The notes under the pieces were generated by a model, which was not told the DNA's origin, ran no database searches, and saw only the letters and a program-made list of their open reading frames with translations. From positions 23,382,701-23,446,700 of the forward strand of contig NC_087063.1 in the NCBI RefSeq assembly GCF_963678635.1: a stretch of DNA of 64,000 nt. The letters run 5' to 3'. A program made the translations under genes and the position numbers. The DNA comes from Symsagittifera roscoffensis (taxonomy: Eukaryota; Xenacoelomorpha; Acoela; Convolutidae). This document shows, piece by piece, positions 53,200 to 64,000 of the stretch. Position 1 is the first letter of the stretch. Every line of letters starts with the position of its first letter.

Positions 53200-55870
53200 C
53201 TTTGGAAGTAGTGCAAAGCCAAACTCTGGGATCGCATCGGAACAATACGTACCGGTAGAAAAGCTATGTTTGTTAAAAGTAAAAACATTTGATATAATTG
53301 CAGTTCTTAAGCAAAAAAAGTAAAAGTAATCAAATCCGAGAAAATCTCATTCCATTTTTTGTTGCATCCATTTACAATTGATTAATTTTGAATTCAATAG
53401 AACTGTAGAACGCTGTGACGGGAAACTAAAATGTAGACAAAAAAACTTGAAAACCTGTTTTCAACAATCTTGTTATACGCTAACTAATTAAAAGTTTAGT
53501 TTTCAGGCGCAAAATAATAGAATTATCTTTGTTTTTTCATTACTCGAAAATAAAACTCAAAAATTGAAGTGCAATAGTCTGTTACTTTTTCGAACAGCTT
53601 TTGTTACTTGTAGTTATCAACGGAATGGACCTCAATGTCACTGCGAGGACCTGTAGTTCCGATTATTTGAGCGGTGGTTTCCCTCTCCACTTATTTATTT
53701 GGGATAAAAAATTAGGACAAAAGAAAAAAACGATACCAAATAAAGGGTCATCGGTTCTAGAATATCATTAGGAAAGCAAAAAAAAGAGATTTGCAAATCA
53801 GAAGAAAAAAAAGAAAAACTAAACTCTGTGGATCGAATAGGAACAATATGTAGGGCAAACAAAACTATGTTTGTTAAAAAAGAACAAATGAAAAAATTTG
53901 ATGGATTTGCAGTTCTTAAGCATAAAAATAAAGTCATTATCAAGCCCAAGAAAAAGAAACTATTTTTTTCTTGCCTCCAGCTACAATTAATTGTTTTTAA
54001 ACACAACCCCAGAACTGCTGTACAACGCTGTGACGGGAAACCAAAATAAGGGAAAACTTTGTTAAAACAATGTTTTGTTGGTCATTTTATATCTTGTTCA
54101 ACAGTTTTGTTTTTTGAATACTCAAAATTAAAGTTTTAAAATTCAGGAGCCAGTGTCTGTTACATCTTCGAACAGATTTTGTTACCCATAATTAGCAACA
54201 GAATGGGCCTCAAATTACGGCGAGACCTGTAGTTCAGATTATTGACTGCTGTTTTCCCTGAAATTTTGATTTATTTGGGATAAGAAATCCAAATTTGGAC
54301 AAAAAAGAAAGGATACTAAGTAAAAGATCATCAGTTTTAGTATATCATGAGAAAAACAACAAAAATACTGTTTAACTAATTTTTTTAACTAATTAGAACC
54401 AGGGTTGCTAAATTTTCAGATATTTAAATATAGGAACAGGGATTTGCGAGTCATTGAGAAAAATGCATAGAAAACCAAACTCTGTGAATCGCAAAAAAAA
54501 GTAAGTACCAGTCAGAAATTACGTTGGTTAAAAATGAACAATAGAAAAAATTCGATATAATCGCAACTCCTAAGCACAAAAAATTAATCATAATCAAATC
54601 CAAGAAAATCTAATTAAGATTTATTTGGATTTTCTAATTTTGCTGACTTCAGCTACAAGTTTTTGAACTCATTTCTACCTTCAAGATCGCGTTGACAGCA
54701 AATCAGATTTTGAAAAAAAAGTTATTATAAAAAATGCAATCTTGTTTCAATTTCAGCAAAATTGCAATCTGGTTATACGTTAGCCGTTTATGTTGTCAAA
54801 ATTCAAATACATACTCTTAGAATGATATAATTTTTGGGATACTTAATATAAAATTTCTATGCTTGAAGCGCAAGAACATGTAACCCCTTCAAACTATTTT
54901 CTTACTGATAGTTATCAAGAAAATGATCTCAAGATTATTGCGAGGATCCGTATTTCAGATTATTTGAGCGGTTTTTTTCTTTTCCATTTTTGATTTATTT
55001 AGGATAAAAAGTCTTATTTAGGACAAAGTACCGTAAAACGTTACGAAATTATGGGTCATCATTTCTATTAAATTAAAAAAAAACAGAATATGCATGAAAA
55101 CGTGGGAACAAAAATGTGTGTAACAGTAGTTTTTACAAAAAAAATACATAATGAGTACAAGACGTGAAAACAAAACAATTTCGTACAACTTTTTTTAGCA
55201 ATAAGGACCATGGTTGTTAAATATTACAATTTTCAAATCAAATAATTAGGATTTACAAATCATTGGATTTGACAAAACCAAAATATATAGATCGCAATTG
55301 ATCAAAATGTTCCGGAAACAAAAAAACTATTTTGTAAAATGAAGAAGCAGAAACATTTGATATAATTGCAGCTTTTGAGCTGAACACATGACAATTGATT
55401 GTTTCTGAATTGAATGCTGATACGGGAAACTAAAACATGGAAATATTTAATCAAACAGTTGCAATCTTCAAGCAAGTTGCAATTTTGGTATGCGTTAGAC
55501 GGGAAACTAAAACATGGAAAGCTTTAATCAAACAGTTGCAATCTTCAAGCAAATTGCATTTTGGTATGCGTTAGCCTATTATGTTTTTAAATTTTAAGCG
55601 CAAATTTTTAGAGTATTCCAACTTATTCAAATATTCAAGCGCGAGTGACTGTTACCCTTTCAAACAGATATTATGACTAAAAGCTATCAACAAATTGGAC
55701 CTCAAAATTGCTGCGAGGATCCCTTTTTTAGATTATTTGAGCGGTGTTTTCCTTCTCCATTTAAAGTTTATTTGGGATAAAAATTCCTAATTGCGACAAA
55801 AGGAAAGTAAGAAGATACGAAGTAATGGATCATCAGTTTTAGTATATAATTTTAAATAAAACAGATCATG
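53200..55870 (+). repeat. Degenerate tandem array, ~0.6-0.8-kb units
   Basis: At least four units. Each has, in order, an 'AAACTCTGTGGATCG' start (53,213; 53,820; 54,477; a diverged one at about 55,274), 'ACATTTGATATAATTGCAG', 'GCTGTGACGGGAAACTAAAA', 'TGTTAC', 'TTATCAA', 'GCGAGGA.C.GTA.TT', 'GATTATTTGAGCGGT', and 'ATTTATTTGGGATAAAAA', ending in 'GATCATCAGTTTTAGTATA'. Spacings are about 607, 657 and 797 bp. The last unit has an inner doubling of 'GACGGGAAACTAAAACATGG'. Short open frames inside are not conserved between units, so it looks like an old non-coding tandem repeat. Confidence 0.75.
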
Positions 55871-56763
55871 CAATAAAATGCTGAAATTTTATTGTCGGCG
55901 ACTTTCTAAAATTTTTGTGATCTTGATATCGTTTTGTTAAAAGTGTGTTGTGATTACGTATAACTCGCTTTTCACCATTCCCAATTTTCGAAATTTGCAA
56001 GGCGAGAAAGTGCTCAAAAAGAATAGAAAAAATACACAGTTAGACACAAAACCAAGTACAAAAAACCAAGAAATGAATGATTAATCTTTTTTTTTCAGAA
56101 TAGAGAAAGCACTGTATCATCTTTAAAAATCTGAAAAAACTGAAAATTTATTGAAAATTCTAAATTTAACACCAGATTTGTGTCCGTTGTAAAGTCTTAA
56201 AATCAAATATATTTTTGAAATTAAAAAACAATCTTGTTTTCACAGCATGGCTTTTTTTTGCAAGAGAGCTCAAATTGCCTTCTTTTTAAGAAACGAACTC
56301 GAACTGCAATTCAAAATAAGTAAGTTTGCATAATAGTGGGTTTAGCGGAAAAACTATAATATGCAAAACAAAGTAAAAAATAAAAATTTCTATAGTTAAA
56401 AATACATATTTGAATCAAAACAGGGCTCAAAGGCTATCACTTCAAATCGGTATTTGAAGTGAATGGAAATTGACCTTAGACTCAGCTGATTCGTGCAATC
56501 ATCAGAATTAAACATTAACCACGCAAAATTCAGTCATGATTCGCTTTCATTGAAAAAAAACTGCGCAAAACTCCGCAAAAGGCATGTGCATGAGGATGAA
56601 AAATATTATCTTTCAAAAGGCAATTGTTAAAAATTTTGAATATAAATATTAGTGACAATTACTTTTGAACGTCCAGAACGATTTGACGGAAACTGGAAAC
56701 TGGGAAAACGGTGGTTTTTTTGGGGAAGGCCTATATAAAATTCAGCAGTTTTCCAAACATAGC

Positions 56764-57155
56764 CAACTGACAGTTGGAAAAGAGTAATGAACGCAAGAAA
56801 GCTGAAAAAAAAACCGACTGGTTTTTCAAAAATCTTCAACTTTTGAGTTTCGAAGACGAAAACAGATGGCCCTAAAACTCTTTAAATTGTACAACAATTC
56901 ATGTTGAAGTTTTCTTTTAAAATTAACTCCATTTGAGAAAAATAGACCAATAGGTGAAATTTTTTATTTCGCTGGGAAATTTGACAATTAATTTCCATTT
57001 TGTGACCTTTACAATTATGCTGTTTGATAGTGAAGTTTGCCTTCCTTTTAACGATGGAAATGCACTAAACTTAAGAAACCAAACTCAAACCGCGAAAAAA
57101 AGGAAAATTGAGCGTGAACAAATTTTAAGACTTTTTCCTGAAAAAAAAAACAATA
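56764..57155 (+). repeat. Dispersed repeat family B copy
   Basis: Matches 25,555-25,950 in ordered blocks ('CAGTTGGAAAAGAGTAATGAACG', 'CTGTTTGATAGTGAAGTTTGCCTTCC', 'CTTTTTCCTGAAAAAAA'). Repeated in copy 2 at 61,425-61,755 without its first ~80 bp. Confidence 0.65.
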
Positions 57156-57774
57156 ACAATCGATTAATAATATGCCGTACGACATGAGAACTTGGCAAAC
57201 ATTTGCCAGACTACTGGATACAGCATTTTTTGAATCAGTTTTTTCTAATCTACTTGCAATATCATGGGCTGCGAATCATCATGTGTCTTCTTCACAGATG
57301 TCACCGAAGCAAAAAGAAAACCGTGTAGGTTTCATAATTGTATCCCAGTATGACCTATGTAAGAGTTTCCACTACGTTCATAACTCTTAAAAAAATTTGA
57401 ACTGTTCTCATTAATATCTCAAGCACTGCAGTGAAAACTCGAACAAAATAACAAAATTGGGCCTTTTTGGTGATTGAAAGCAAAACGTTTTTTAGATTTG
57501 CGGTAATTTAACACCAAGTTGTCTGAATCGCAAACTACTTATAATTAGGTTCGAATGTCTGCAGTTTTGTCGGCAGATTTTCTTTATTATCTACAAAATG
57601 TCCCCAAAAACTACTGAGAGCCACTAATCAATTTCTTTCGAGCAGTTATTTTGATCTGAAAAGCTCGACGAGTTACTTGAGAGGCAAATTTTTTTAAATT
57701 ACTCACTGGAAAGAAAGACAGAGGCGAAGGAAAGTGTAAAAAAGAGATCAAACAGGGAAAAAGAGATCAAGTTA

Positions 57775-57922
57775 TTTTTTAATCAGAAAAAAAATATCCT
57801 GGATGATTTTGAGGTTGATAGTTCATCAAAATTAACATGATGCTTAGATAAAGCATCATGTTATTTTTGATGAACTATCAACCTCAAAATCATCAGGAAA
57901 TTTTTTTTCTAATTAAAAAATA
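57775..57922. repeat. Palindromic foldback, copy 1 (left arm truncated)
   Basis: Arms of about 70 bp around the 5-base loop AGATA (57,846-57,850). The stem includes 'GATGATTTTGAGGTTGATAG' and 'ACATGATGCTT'. To the left, similarity to the inverted right flank stops near 57,775, whereas the right flank continues with 'AAACGATCAAAGGTTC'. Compare copy 2, where both arms are about 150 bp. Confidence 0.85.
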
Positions 57923-58454
57923 AGTTTCCAAAAAACGATCAAAGGTTCAAAAATTGGACATTTTTAAACCCAATATTTTTTGAAAAAGCAGGCAAAAACC
58001 GCCTGCGCAAGTAAGAATTAGATGACTAATTTGAAATTCTTAATCTCCAATTTTGCAGGGTAGTTTTTGAAAAAATCAAAAAATTTTACAATTTGATCAA
58101 AAAGTCAAAAACTGGGCTGTTTTGAGGCACTAACTTCGTTCTAGCAAAGTTAGGGAAAAACCGCTTGAAAAAGGGAGTTCCCCATAATTTGTCTGAGCAT
58201 TTAAAATTTGAAAAAATGAAAAAATTCAAAACAGATAGGTCAAAATTCCCCCTACAGATATTTTCGAAGACTGTAGAACGTGAGGTAAAATGAAAAGAGA
58301 TTAGCAAATTACGCAGGCACATACAAGAGCAGCCGGTTTTTGTTGAGAAATTTAAATTCTGCGAATAAGTTCCAAAGCGTCGCAAAACAGAACGAAAAAT
58401 AACAAACCCCATACATTTTCAAAATTCAGGCAAATAAAATTTGAATGCTTTCTA

Positions 58455-59070
58455 GTTATTTCGTAGATTGAATCCGTTTGCCAAAAGTTTAAGTTTTTCT
58501 AAGCAAACCATTCAAACTGTGAAATTTTGAAATATTGCGAATTAATTTGTAGACTAAAACATTTCGCGAAAAATTTGAAGTTTTTCTTAGCAAGCTTCTA
58601 AAGGCTACGCATTTTTGAAATATTTCGAGTTATTTCAAAAAGTGAATCAGTCCGCGAAATCAGTTCAAAAAATATAAGTTTTTTTTTCATAGGTTGAGTC
58701 GTTTCGCGAAAAATTTAATATTTTATAAGCAAGCTTTTAAAGCTATGAAACTTTGAAATATTGCAAGATATTTCGTGGACTAAACCGGTTCGCGAAAAAT
58801 TAAAAGTTTTTCTAAGCAAGCTGTTAAAAATATGAAACTTTAATGTTAAAACTATAATTTTTCAAATTATTTCTTGGACCGAATCAGTTTGCAAAACTTT
58901 AGGTTTTTCTGAGCAAGCTTTTAAAACTATGAAACTTACAGTTATTTTAAGTTATTTCATAGATTGAATCGGTTCGCGAAACATTTTTTCTAAGAAAGCT
59001 TTTTAAACTATAAAACGCTGAAATGTTTCCATTTATTTGATAGACCGAATCGGTTCGCAAAATTTTTTTT
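58455..59070 (+). repeat. ~90-bp minisatellite with TTCGCGAA, copy 1
   Basis: About seven degenerate units of some 80-95 bp. Each has a GA(A)TC(A/G)GTTCGCGAAA core, then 'AGTTTTTCTAAGCAAGCTT', 'TAAAACTATGAAACTT', 'GAAATATT', and 'ATTTCGTGGACTGAATC'. The core contains the perfect 8-bp palindrome TTCGCGAA in most units. Repeated in copy 2 at 63,143-63,759. Confidence 0.85.
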
Positions 59071-59315
59071 AGCATGGAGGTTGCTGTTTTCAAGTGATTC
59101 GTTCCAGACTGAACTTTTTACAGTCCCAATTCCAGACAGAAATGAAATAGACAAAATTAGGCAGGTACTGTGAAGCCTTTAAGCTGGATCGAGTTCATCT
59201 TCCTCTGATGGTTGCTGTGAATGCTTCTTGAACGTTACGCTCGATAGCATTTTAAACATTGTCTCCTAAAAATTCCTTAAGCATTATGTTCAGTTAAATA
59301 TTGCGTCCATAGCGC

Positions 59316-59835
59316 ATTCCGACTTTCAATCAGAATATAAGATAAGCAGAGTATGAACACAATGTGAAAACACTTTTTCTTTTTTTCCTTCCAAATTTCT
59401 GTAGTATAAGGTACATAACACACAATTTGCCGAAAAGCCGAGTTCTCTGAAGCCGACCTGACTAGTATGTGAAGATTTACTAAGCCAGTTTTTAATATGC
59501 AGTCTACTCACTCAATTTCAAGCAATTGACAGCATCGTAAAACTTTGAGATAAACTAACTATGTTGAGATTCTGCATTTTATTTCGCCAAAGTCCAAACT
59601 GAATTATTTGTGTTAAAACTATAATATTAGTGTTAAAACTATAATATTTCCAAACTGCATTTTATTTCGCCAAAGTCCAAACTGAATTATTTTGTGTTGA
59701 GCAATATTTTTTTGCAAATGTTTCTAAAGCTACTACAGCCTGAAGCCTCAAAATTAAACCTCAAAATTGCTGCGAGGATCCCTTTTTTAGATTATTTGAG
59801 CGGTGTTTTCCTTCTCCATTTAAAGTTTATTTGTG
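59316..59835. other. Spacer between the two direct-duplication copies
   Basis: Unique AT-rich sequence with a small local direct repeat ('GTTAAAACTATAATATT' and 'AAACTGCATTTTATTTCGCCAAAGTCC', each twice at 59,575-59,685). 59,752-59,835 is a second copy of 55,700-55,774 ('CCTCAAAATTGCTGCGAGG...CCATTTAAAGTTTATTTG'), so the junction joins two different phases of the ~0.7-kb tandem unit. Confidence 0.6.
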
Positions 59836-62395
59836 ATATAAAATTTCTATGCTTGAAGCGCAAGAACATGTAACCCCTTCAAACTATCATTCTTACTGAT
59901 AGTTATCAAGAAAATAGACCTCAAGATTATTGCGAGGATCCGTATTTCAGATTATTTGAGCGGTTTTTTTTCTTTTCCAATTTTGATTTATTTAGGATAA
60001 AAAGTCTTATTAAGGGCAAAGTAACGTAAAACGTTACGAAATTATGGGTCATCAATTTCTATTAAATCAAAAAAAAACAGAATATGCATGAAAACGTGGG
60101 AACAAAAAAGTGTGTAACAGTAGTTTTTACAAAAAAATACATAATGATCACAAGACGTGGAAACAAAACAGTTTCTTACAACTTTTTTTAGCAATAAGGA
60201 CCATGGTTGTTTAATATTACAATTTTCAAATCAAATAATTAGGATTTACAAATCATTAGATTTACAAAACATAAATCTATAGATCGCAATTGATCAAAAT
60301 GTTCCGGTAACAAAAAAACTATTTTGTAAAATGAAGAAGTAAAAACATTTGATATAATTGCAGCTTTTGAGCTGAACACATGACAAATGATTGTTTCTGA
60401 ATTGAATGCTGATACGGGAAACTAAAACATGGAAATATTTAATCAAACAGTTGCAATTTTCAAGCAAATTGCAATTTTGGTATGCGTTAGACGGGAAACT
60501 AAAACATGGAAATCTTTAATCAAACAGTTGAAATCTTCAAGCAAATTGCATTTTGGTATGCGTTAGCCTATTATATTTTTAAAATTCAAGCGAAGATTTT
60601 TAGAATATTCTAATTTATTCAAATATTCAAGCGCGAGTGACTGTTACCCCTTCAAACAGATATTATGACTAAAAGTTATTAACAAATTGGACCTCAAAAT
60701 TGCTGCGAGGATCCTTTTTTTAGATTATTTGAGCGGTGTTTTCCTTCTCCATTTGAAGTTCATTTGGGATAAAAATTCCTACTTGCGACAAAAGGAAAGT
60801 AAAAAGATACGAAGTAATGGATCATCAGTTTTAGTTTATAATTTTAAATAAAACCGATCATGCAATAAAGGCTGAAATTTTATTGTCGGTGACTTTCTAA
60901 AATTTTTGTGATCTTGATATCGTTTTGTTAAAAGTGTGTTGTGATTACGTATAACTCGCTTTTCACCATTCCCAAGTTTCAAAATTTGCAAGGCGAGAAA
61001 GTGCTCAAAAAGAATAGAAAAAATACACAGTTAGACACAAAACCAAGTACAAAAAACCAAGAAATGAATGATTAATCGTTTTTTTTTTCACAATAGAGAA
61101 AGCACTGTATCATCTTTAAAAACCTAAAGAAACTGAAAATTTATCTAAAATTGTAAATTTAACACCAGATTCACAGCATGGCTTTTTTTTGCAAGAGAGC
61201 TCAAATTGCCTGCTTTTTAAGAAACGAACTCGAACTGCAATTCAAAATAAGTAAGTTTGCATAATAGTGAGTTTAGCGAAAAAACTATAATACTCAAAAC
61301 AAAGTAAAAAATAAAAATTTCTGTAGTTAAAAAATACATATTTGAATCAAAACAGGGGTTAAAGGCTATCACTTCAAATCGGTATTTGAAGTGAATGGAA
61401 ATTGACCTTAGACTCAGCTGGTTTTTCAAAAATCTTCAACTTTTGAATTTCGAAGACAAAAACAGATGGTCTTAAAACTCTTTAAACTGTATAACAATTC
61501 ATGTTGAAGTTTTTTATTAAAATTAACTCCATTTGAGAAAAACAGATCAATAGGTGAACTTTTTTATTTCGCTGGGAAATTTGACAATTAATTTCCATTT
61601 TGTGACCTTTACAATTATGCTGTTTGATAGTGAAGTTTGCCTTCCTTTTAACAATGGAAAAGCACTGAACTTAAGAAACCAAACTCAAACCGCGAAAAAA
61701 AGGAAAATTGAGCGTGAACAAATTTTAAGACTTTTTCCTGAAAAAAAACAATAAAAATCGATTAATAATATGCCGTACGACATGAGAACTTGTCAAACAT
61801 TTGCCAGACTACTGGATACAGCATTTTTTGAATCAGTTTTTTCTAATGTACTTGCAATATCATGGGCTGCGAATCATCATGTGTCTTCTTCACAGATGTC
61901 ATCGAAGCAAAAAGAAAACCGTGTAGGTTTCATAATTGTATCCCAGTATGACCTATGTAAGAGTTTTCACTACGTTCATAACTCTTAAAAAAATTGGAAC
62001 TGTTCTCATTACTATCTCAAGCACTGCAGTGAAAACTCGAACAAAATAACAAAATTGGGCCTTTTTGGTGATTGCAAGCAAAACGTTTTTTAGATTTGCG
62101 GTAATTTAACACCAAGTTGTCTGAATCGCAAACTATTTATAATTAGGTTCAAATGTCTGCAGTTTCTATCAAATTGCTAAAGTTATGCATTAAAAACTCA
62201 ACCGAAAAATAAAACTATTTCAATGATCCGCATTTAAATATCCGTTTGCATCTGCGCCACGGTCATTTGGGGATAAAATAGTGGCCCAGCTAAGGCTGGA
62301 TCTACCTGTTATATTATTTTTAATCATATATTGTACTGATGCGGAAATTCGTAATTTCCAAAATTTCAAAAGAAAGAACTTTTTGCTACACCCTT

Positions 62396-62708
62396 ACGGG
62401 GTTTTTGTCTGCGTTTTCAAAAAATATTGGGTTTAAGAAAATCCAATTTTTGAAATTTTGATCGTTTTTTGGAAAGTTATTTTTTAATTAAAAAAAAAAT
62501 ATCCTGATGATTTTGAGGTTGATAGTTCATCAAAATTAACATGATGCTTAGATAAAGCATCATGTTAACTTTGATGAACTATCAACCTCAAAATCATCAG
62601 GATATTTTTTTTCTAATTAAAAAATAAGTTTCCAAAAAACGATCGAAAGTTCAAAAATTGGACATTTTAAACCCAATATTTTTTGAAAACGCAGGCAAAA
62701 ACCGCCTG
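62396..62708. repeat. Palindromic foldback, copy 2 (full length)
   Basis: Two arms of about 150 bp (62,396-62,549 and 62,555-62,708) around the loop AGATA. Outer parts 'GCGTTTTCAAAAAATATTGGG' on the left and its inverse 'CCCAATATTTTTTGAAAACGC' on the right pair well, then the arms converge through 'TATCCTGATGATTTTGAGG' to 'ACATGATGCTT'. No coding. A foldback or MITE-type element. Confidence 0.88.
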
Positions 62709-63142
62709 CGCAAGTAAGAATTAGATGACTAATTTGAAATTCTTAATCTCCAATTTTGAGAAAAATCGAAAAATTTTACAATTTGATCAAAAAGTCAAAA
62801 ACTGGGCTGTTTTGAGGCACTAACTTCGTTCTAGCAAAGTTAGAAAAACCGCTTGAAAAAGGGAGTTCCCCATAATTTGTCTGAGCATTTGATATTTGTG
62901 AAAATGAAAAAAATTCAAAACAGATAAGTCAAAATTCCCCCTACAGATATTTTCGAAGACCGTAGAACGTGAGGTAAAATGAAAAGAGGTTAGCAAATTA
63001 CGCAGGCACATACAAGAGCAGCCGGTTTTTGTTGAGAAATTTAAATTCTGCGAATAAGTTCCAAAGCGTCGCAAAACAGAACAAAAAATAACAAACCCCA
63101 TACATTTTCAAAATTCAGGCAAATAAAATTTGAATGCTTTCT

Positions 63143-63759
63143 AGTTATTTCGTAGATTGAATCCGTTTGCCAAAAGTTTAAGTTTTTCTAAGCAAACCAT
63201 TCAAACTGTGAAATTTTGAAATATTGCGAATTAATTTGTAGACTAAAACATTTCGCGAAAAATTTGAAGTTTTTCTCAGCAAGCTTCTAAAGGCTACGCA
63301 TTTTTGAAATATTTCGAGTTATTTCAAAAAGTGAATCAGTCCGCGAAATCAGTTCAAAAAATATAAGTTTTTTTTTTATAGGTTGAGTCGTTTCGCGAAA
63401 AATTTAATATTTTATAAGCAAGCTTTTAAAGCTATGAAACTTTGAAATATTGCAAGATATTTCGTGGACTAAACCGGTTCGCGAAAAATTAAAAGTTTTT
63501 CTAAGCAAGCTGTTAAAAATATGAAACTTTAATGTTAAAACTATAATTTTTCAAATTATTTCTTGGACCGAATCAGTTTGCAAAACTTTAGGTTTTTCTG
63601 AGCAAGCTTTTAAAACTATGAAACTTACAGTTATTTGAAGTTATTTCATAGATTGAATCGGTTCGCGAAACATTTTTTCTAAGAAAGCTTTTTAAACTAT
63701 AAAACGCTGAAATGTTTCCATTTATTTGATAGAGCGAATCGGTTCGCAAAATTTTTTTT
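63143..63759 (+). repeat. ~90-bp minisatellite with TTCGCGAA, copy 2
   Basis: Nearly identical to 58,455-59,070 with the same number and order of units, so it was duplicated as a block rather than expanded independently. Confidence 0.85.
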
Positions 63760-64000
63760 AGCATGGAGGTTGCTGTTTTCAAGTGATTCGTTCCAGACTG
63801 AACTTTTTACAGTCCCAATTCCAGACAGAAATGAAATAGACAAAATTAGGCAGGTACTGTGAAGCCTTTAAGCTGGATCGAGTTCATCTTCCTCTGATGG
63901 TTGCTGTGAATGCTTCTTGAACGTTACGCTCGATAGCATTTTAAACATTGTCTCCTAAAAATTCCTTAAGCATTATGTTCAGTTAAATATTGCGTCCATA

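Larger units (their letters stand above)
54846..59315. repeat. Second direct duplication, copy 1
   Basis: Sequence from 54,846 (ATATAAAATTTCTATGCTTG) recurs from 59,836 to the right edge. The offset starts at 4,990 bp and falls to about 4,600 and then 4,690 because of indels. Copy 1 retains segments missing from copy 2 (about 56,182-56,245 and about 56,492-56,815). Its right boundary cannot be fixed because copy 2 runs off the window at the equivalent of 59,311. Confidence 0.85.
59836..64000. repeat. Second direct duplication, copy 2 (runs off the window)
   Basis: Corresponds to 54,846-59,311. It differs by many substitutions, two deletions relative to copy 1 (about 65 bp at 61,172 and about 325 bp at 61,421), and a replaced segment at 62,165-62,450. 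The divergence is visibly larger than between the 8.3-kb units, so this duplication is older. Confidence 0.85.

Noticed and set aside
57172-57390. 72-codon ORF starting MPYDMRTWQ, repeated at 61,770-61,988
   Set aside because: Conserved between copies only because the whole region is duplicated; several differences change amino acids and no motif is seen, so I did not call a gene.
58086-58412. 108-codon minus-strand open frame, repeated at 62,820-63,101
   Set aside because: Truncated by a frame difference in the second copy and without recognisable features; probably non-coding duplicated DNA.
59080-59311. GC-richer patch with a minus-strand stretch resembling coding
   Set aside because: Stops interrupt every frame and I could not place splice borders; duplicated at 63,770-64,000 but not supportable as an exon.

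Overview
This window looks like AT-rich, intron-bearing nuclear DNA of an invertebrate animal. BEL/Pao retroelements are known only from metazoans, a decayed one is present here, and the few host exons have GT/AG splice borders and long AT-rich introns. I cannot name the species. There is no bacterial-type gene organisation, no rRNA, no tRNA and no CRISPR. Most of the sequence is transposable elements, their relics, and duplications of intergenic DNA.

Layout. 1-4.1 kb: non-coding AT-rich DNA with dispersed repeats. 4.1-16.8 kb: a heavily decayed Ty3/gypsy element (gag, protease, RT and RNase H fragments between diverged LTR-like ends). A much younger Ty3/gypsy element (7,853-14,989) is inserted into it, with two 307-bp LTRs, a perfect 5-bp target duplication (ATGTC), primer-binding site, polypurine tract and a gag-pol carrying several stops and frame breaks. 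17.3-21.6 kb: a decayed BEL/Pao element. 22.4-26.6 kb: dispersed repeats, a foldback and one exon-like island.

26.8-43.4 kb: a direct tandem duplication of an 8.3-kb unit (26,840-35,139 and 35,140-43,435). The copies differ by roughly twenty substitutions by eye plus homopolymer changes. Each unit carries a MULE transposase relic with a FLYWCH zinc-finger remnant, a 348-bp inverted-repeat element, several repeats, an isolated 217-bp exon, and a possible four-exon gene for a small secreted protein. The left breakpoint lies inside one arm of a 177-bp near-perfect inverted repeat; the right one lies 16 bp upstream of that gene's putative start codon.

43.4-54 kb: a 22-bp minisatellite, a 400-bp terminal-inverted-repeat element, an exon-like island, a third Ty3/gypsy relic (RNase H and integrase), and the best host gene: a minus-strand gene of at least three phase-compatible exons (52,106-50,820) whose last visible exon resembles a PLAC8-type cysteine-rich membrane protein. 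53-64 kb: degenerate ~0.6-0.8-kb tandem units, then a second, more diverged direct duplication (from 54,846 and from 59,836, running off the right edge). It contains a palindromic foldback and a minisatellite whose monomer carries TTCGCGAA.

No element appears intact, so none is predicted to be autonomous as written. The points of most interest are the nested retroelement with its unusual internal features, the tandem duplication with a breakpoint in an inverted repeat, and the copy-specific foldback. I did not find an obviously new enzymatic system.
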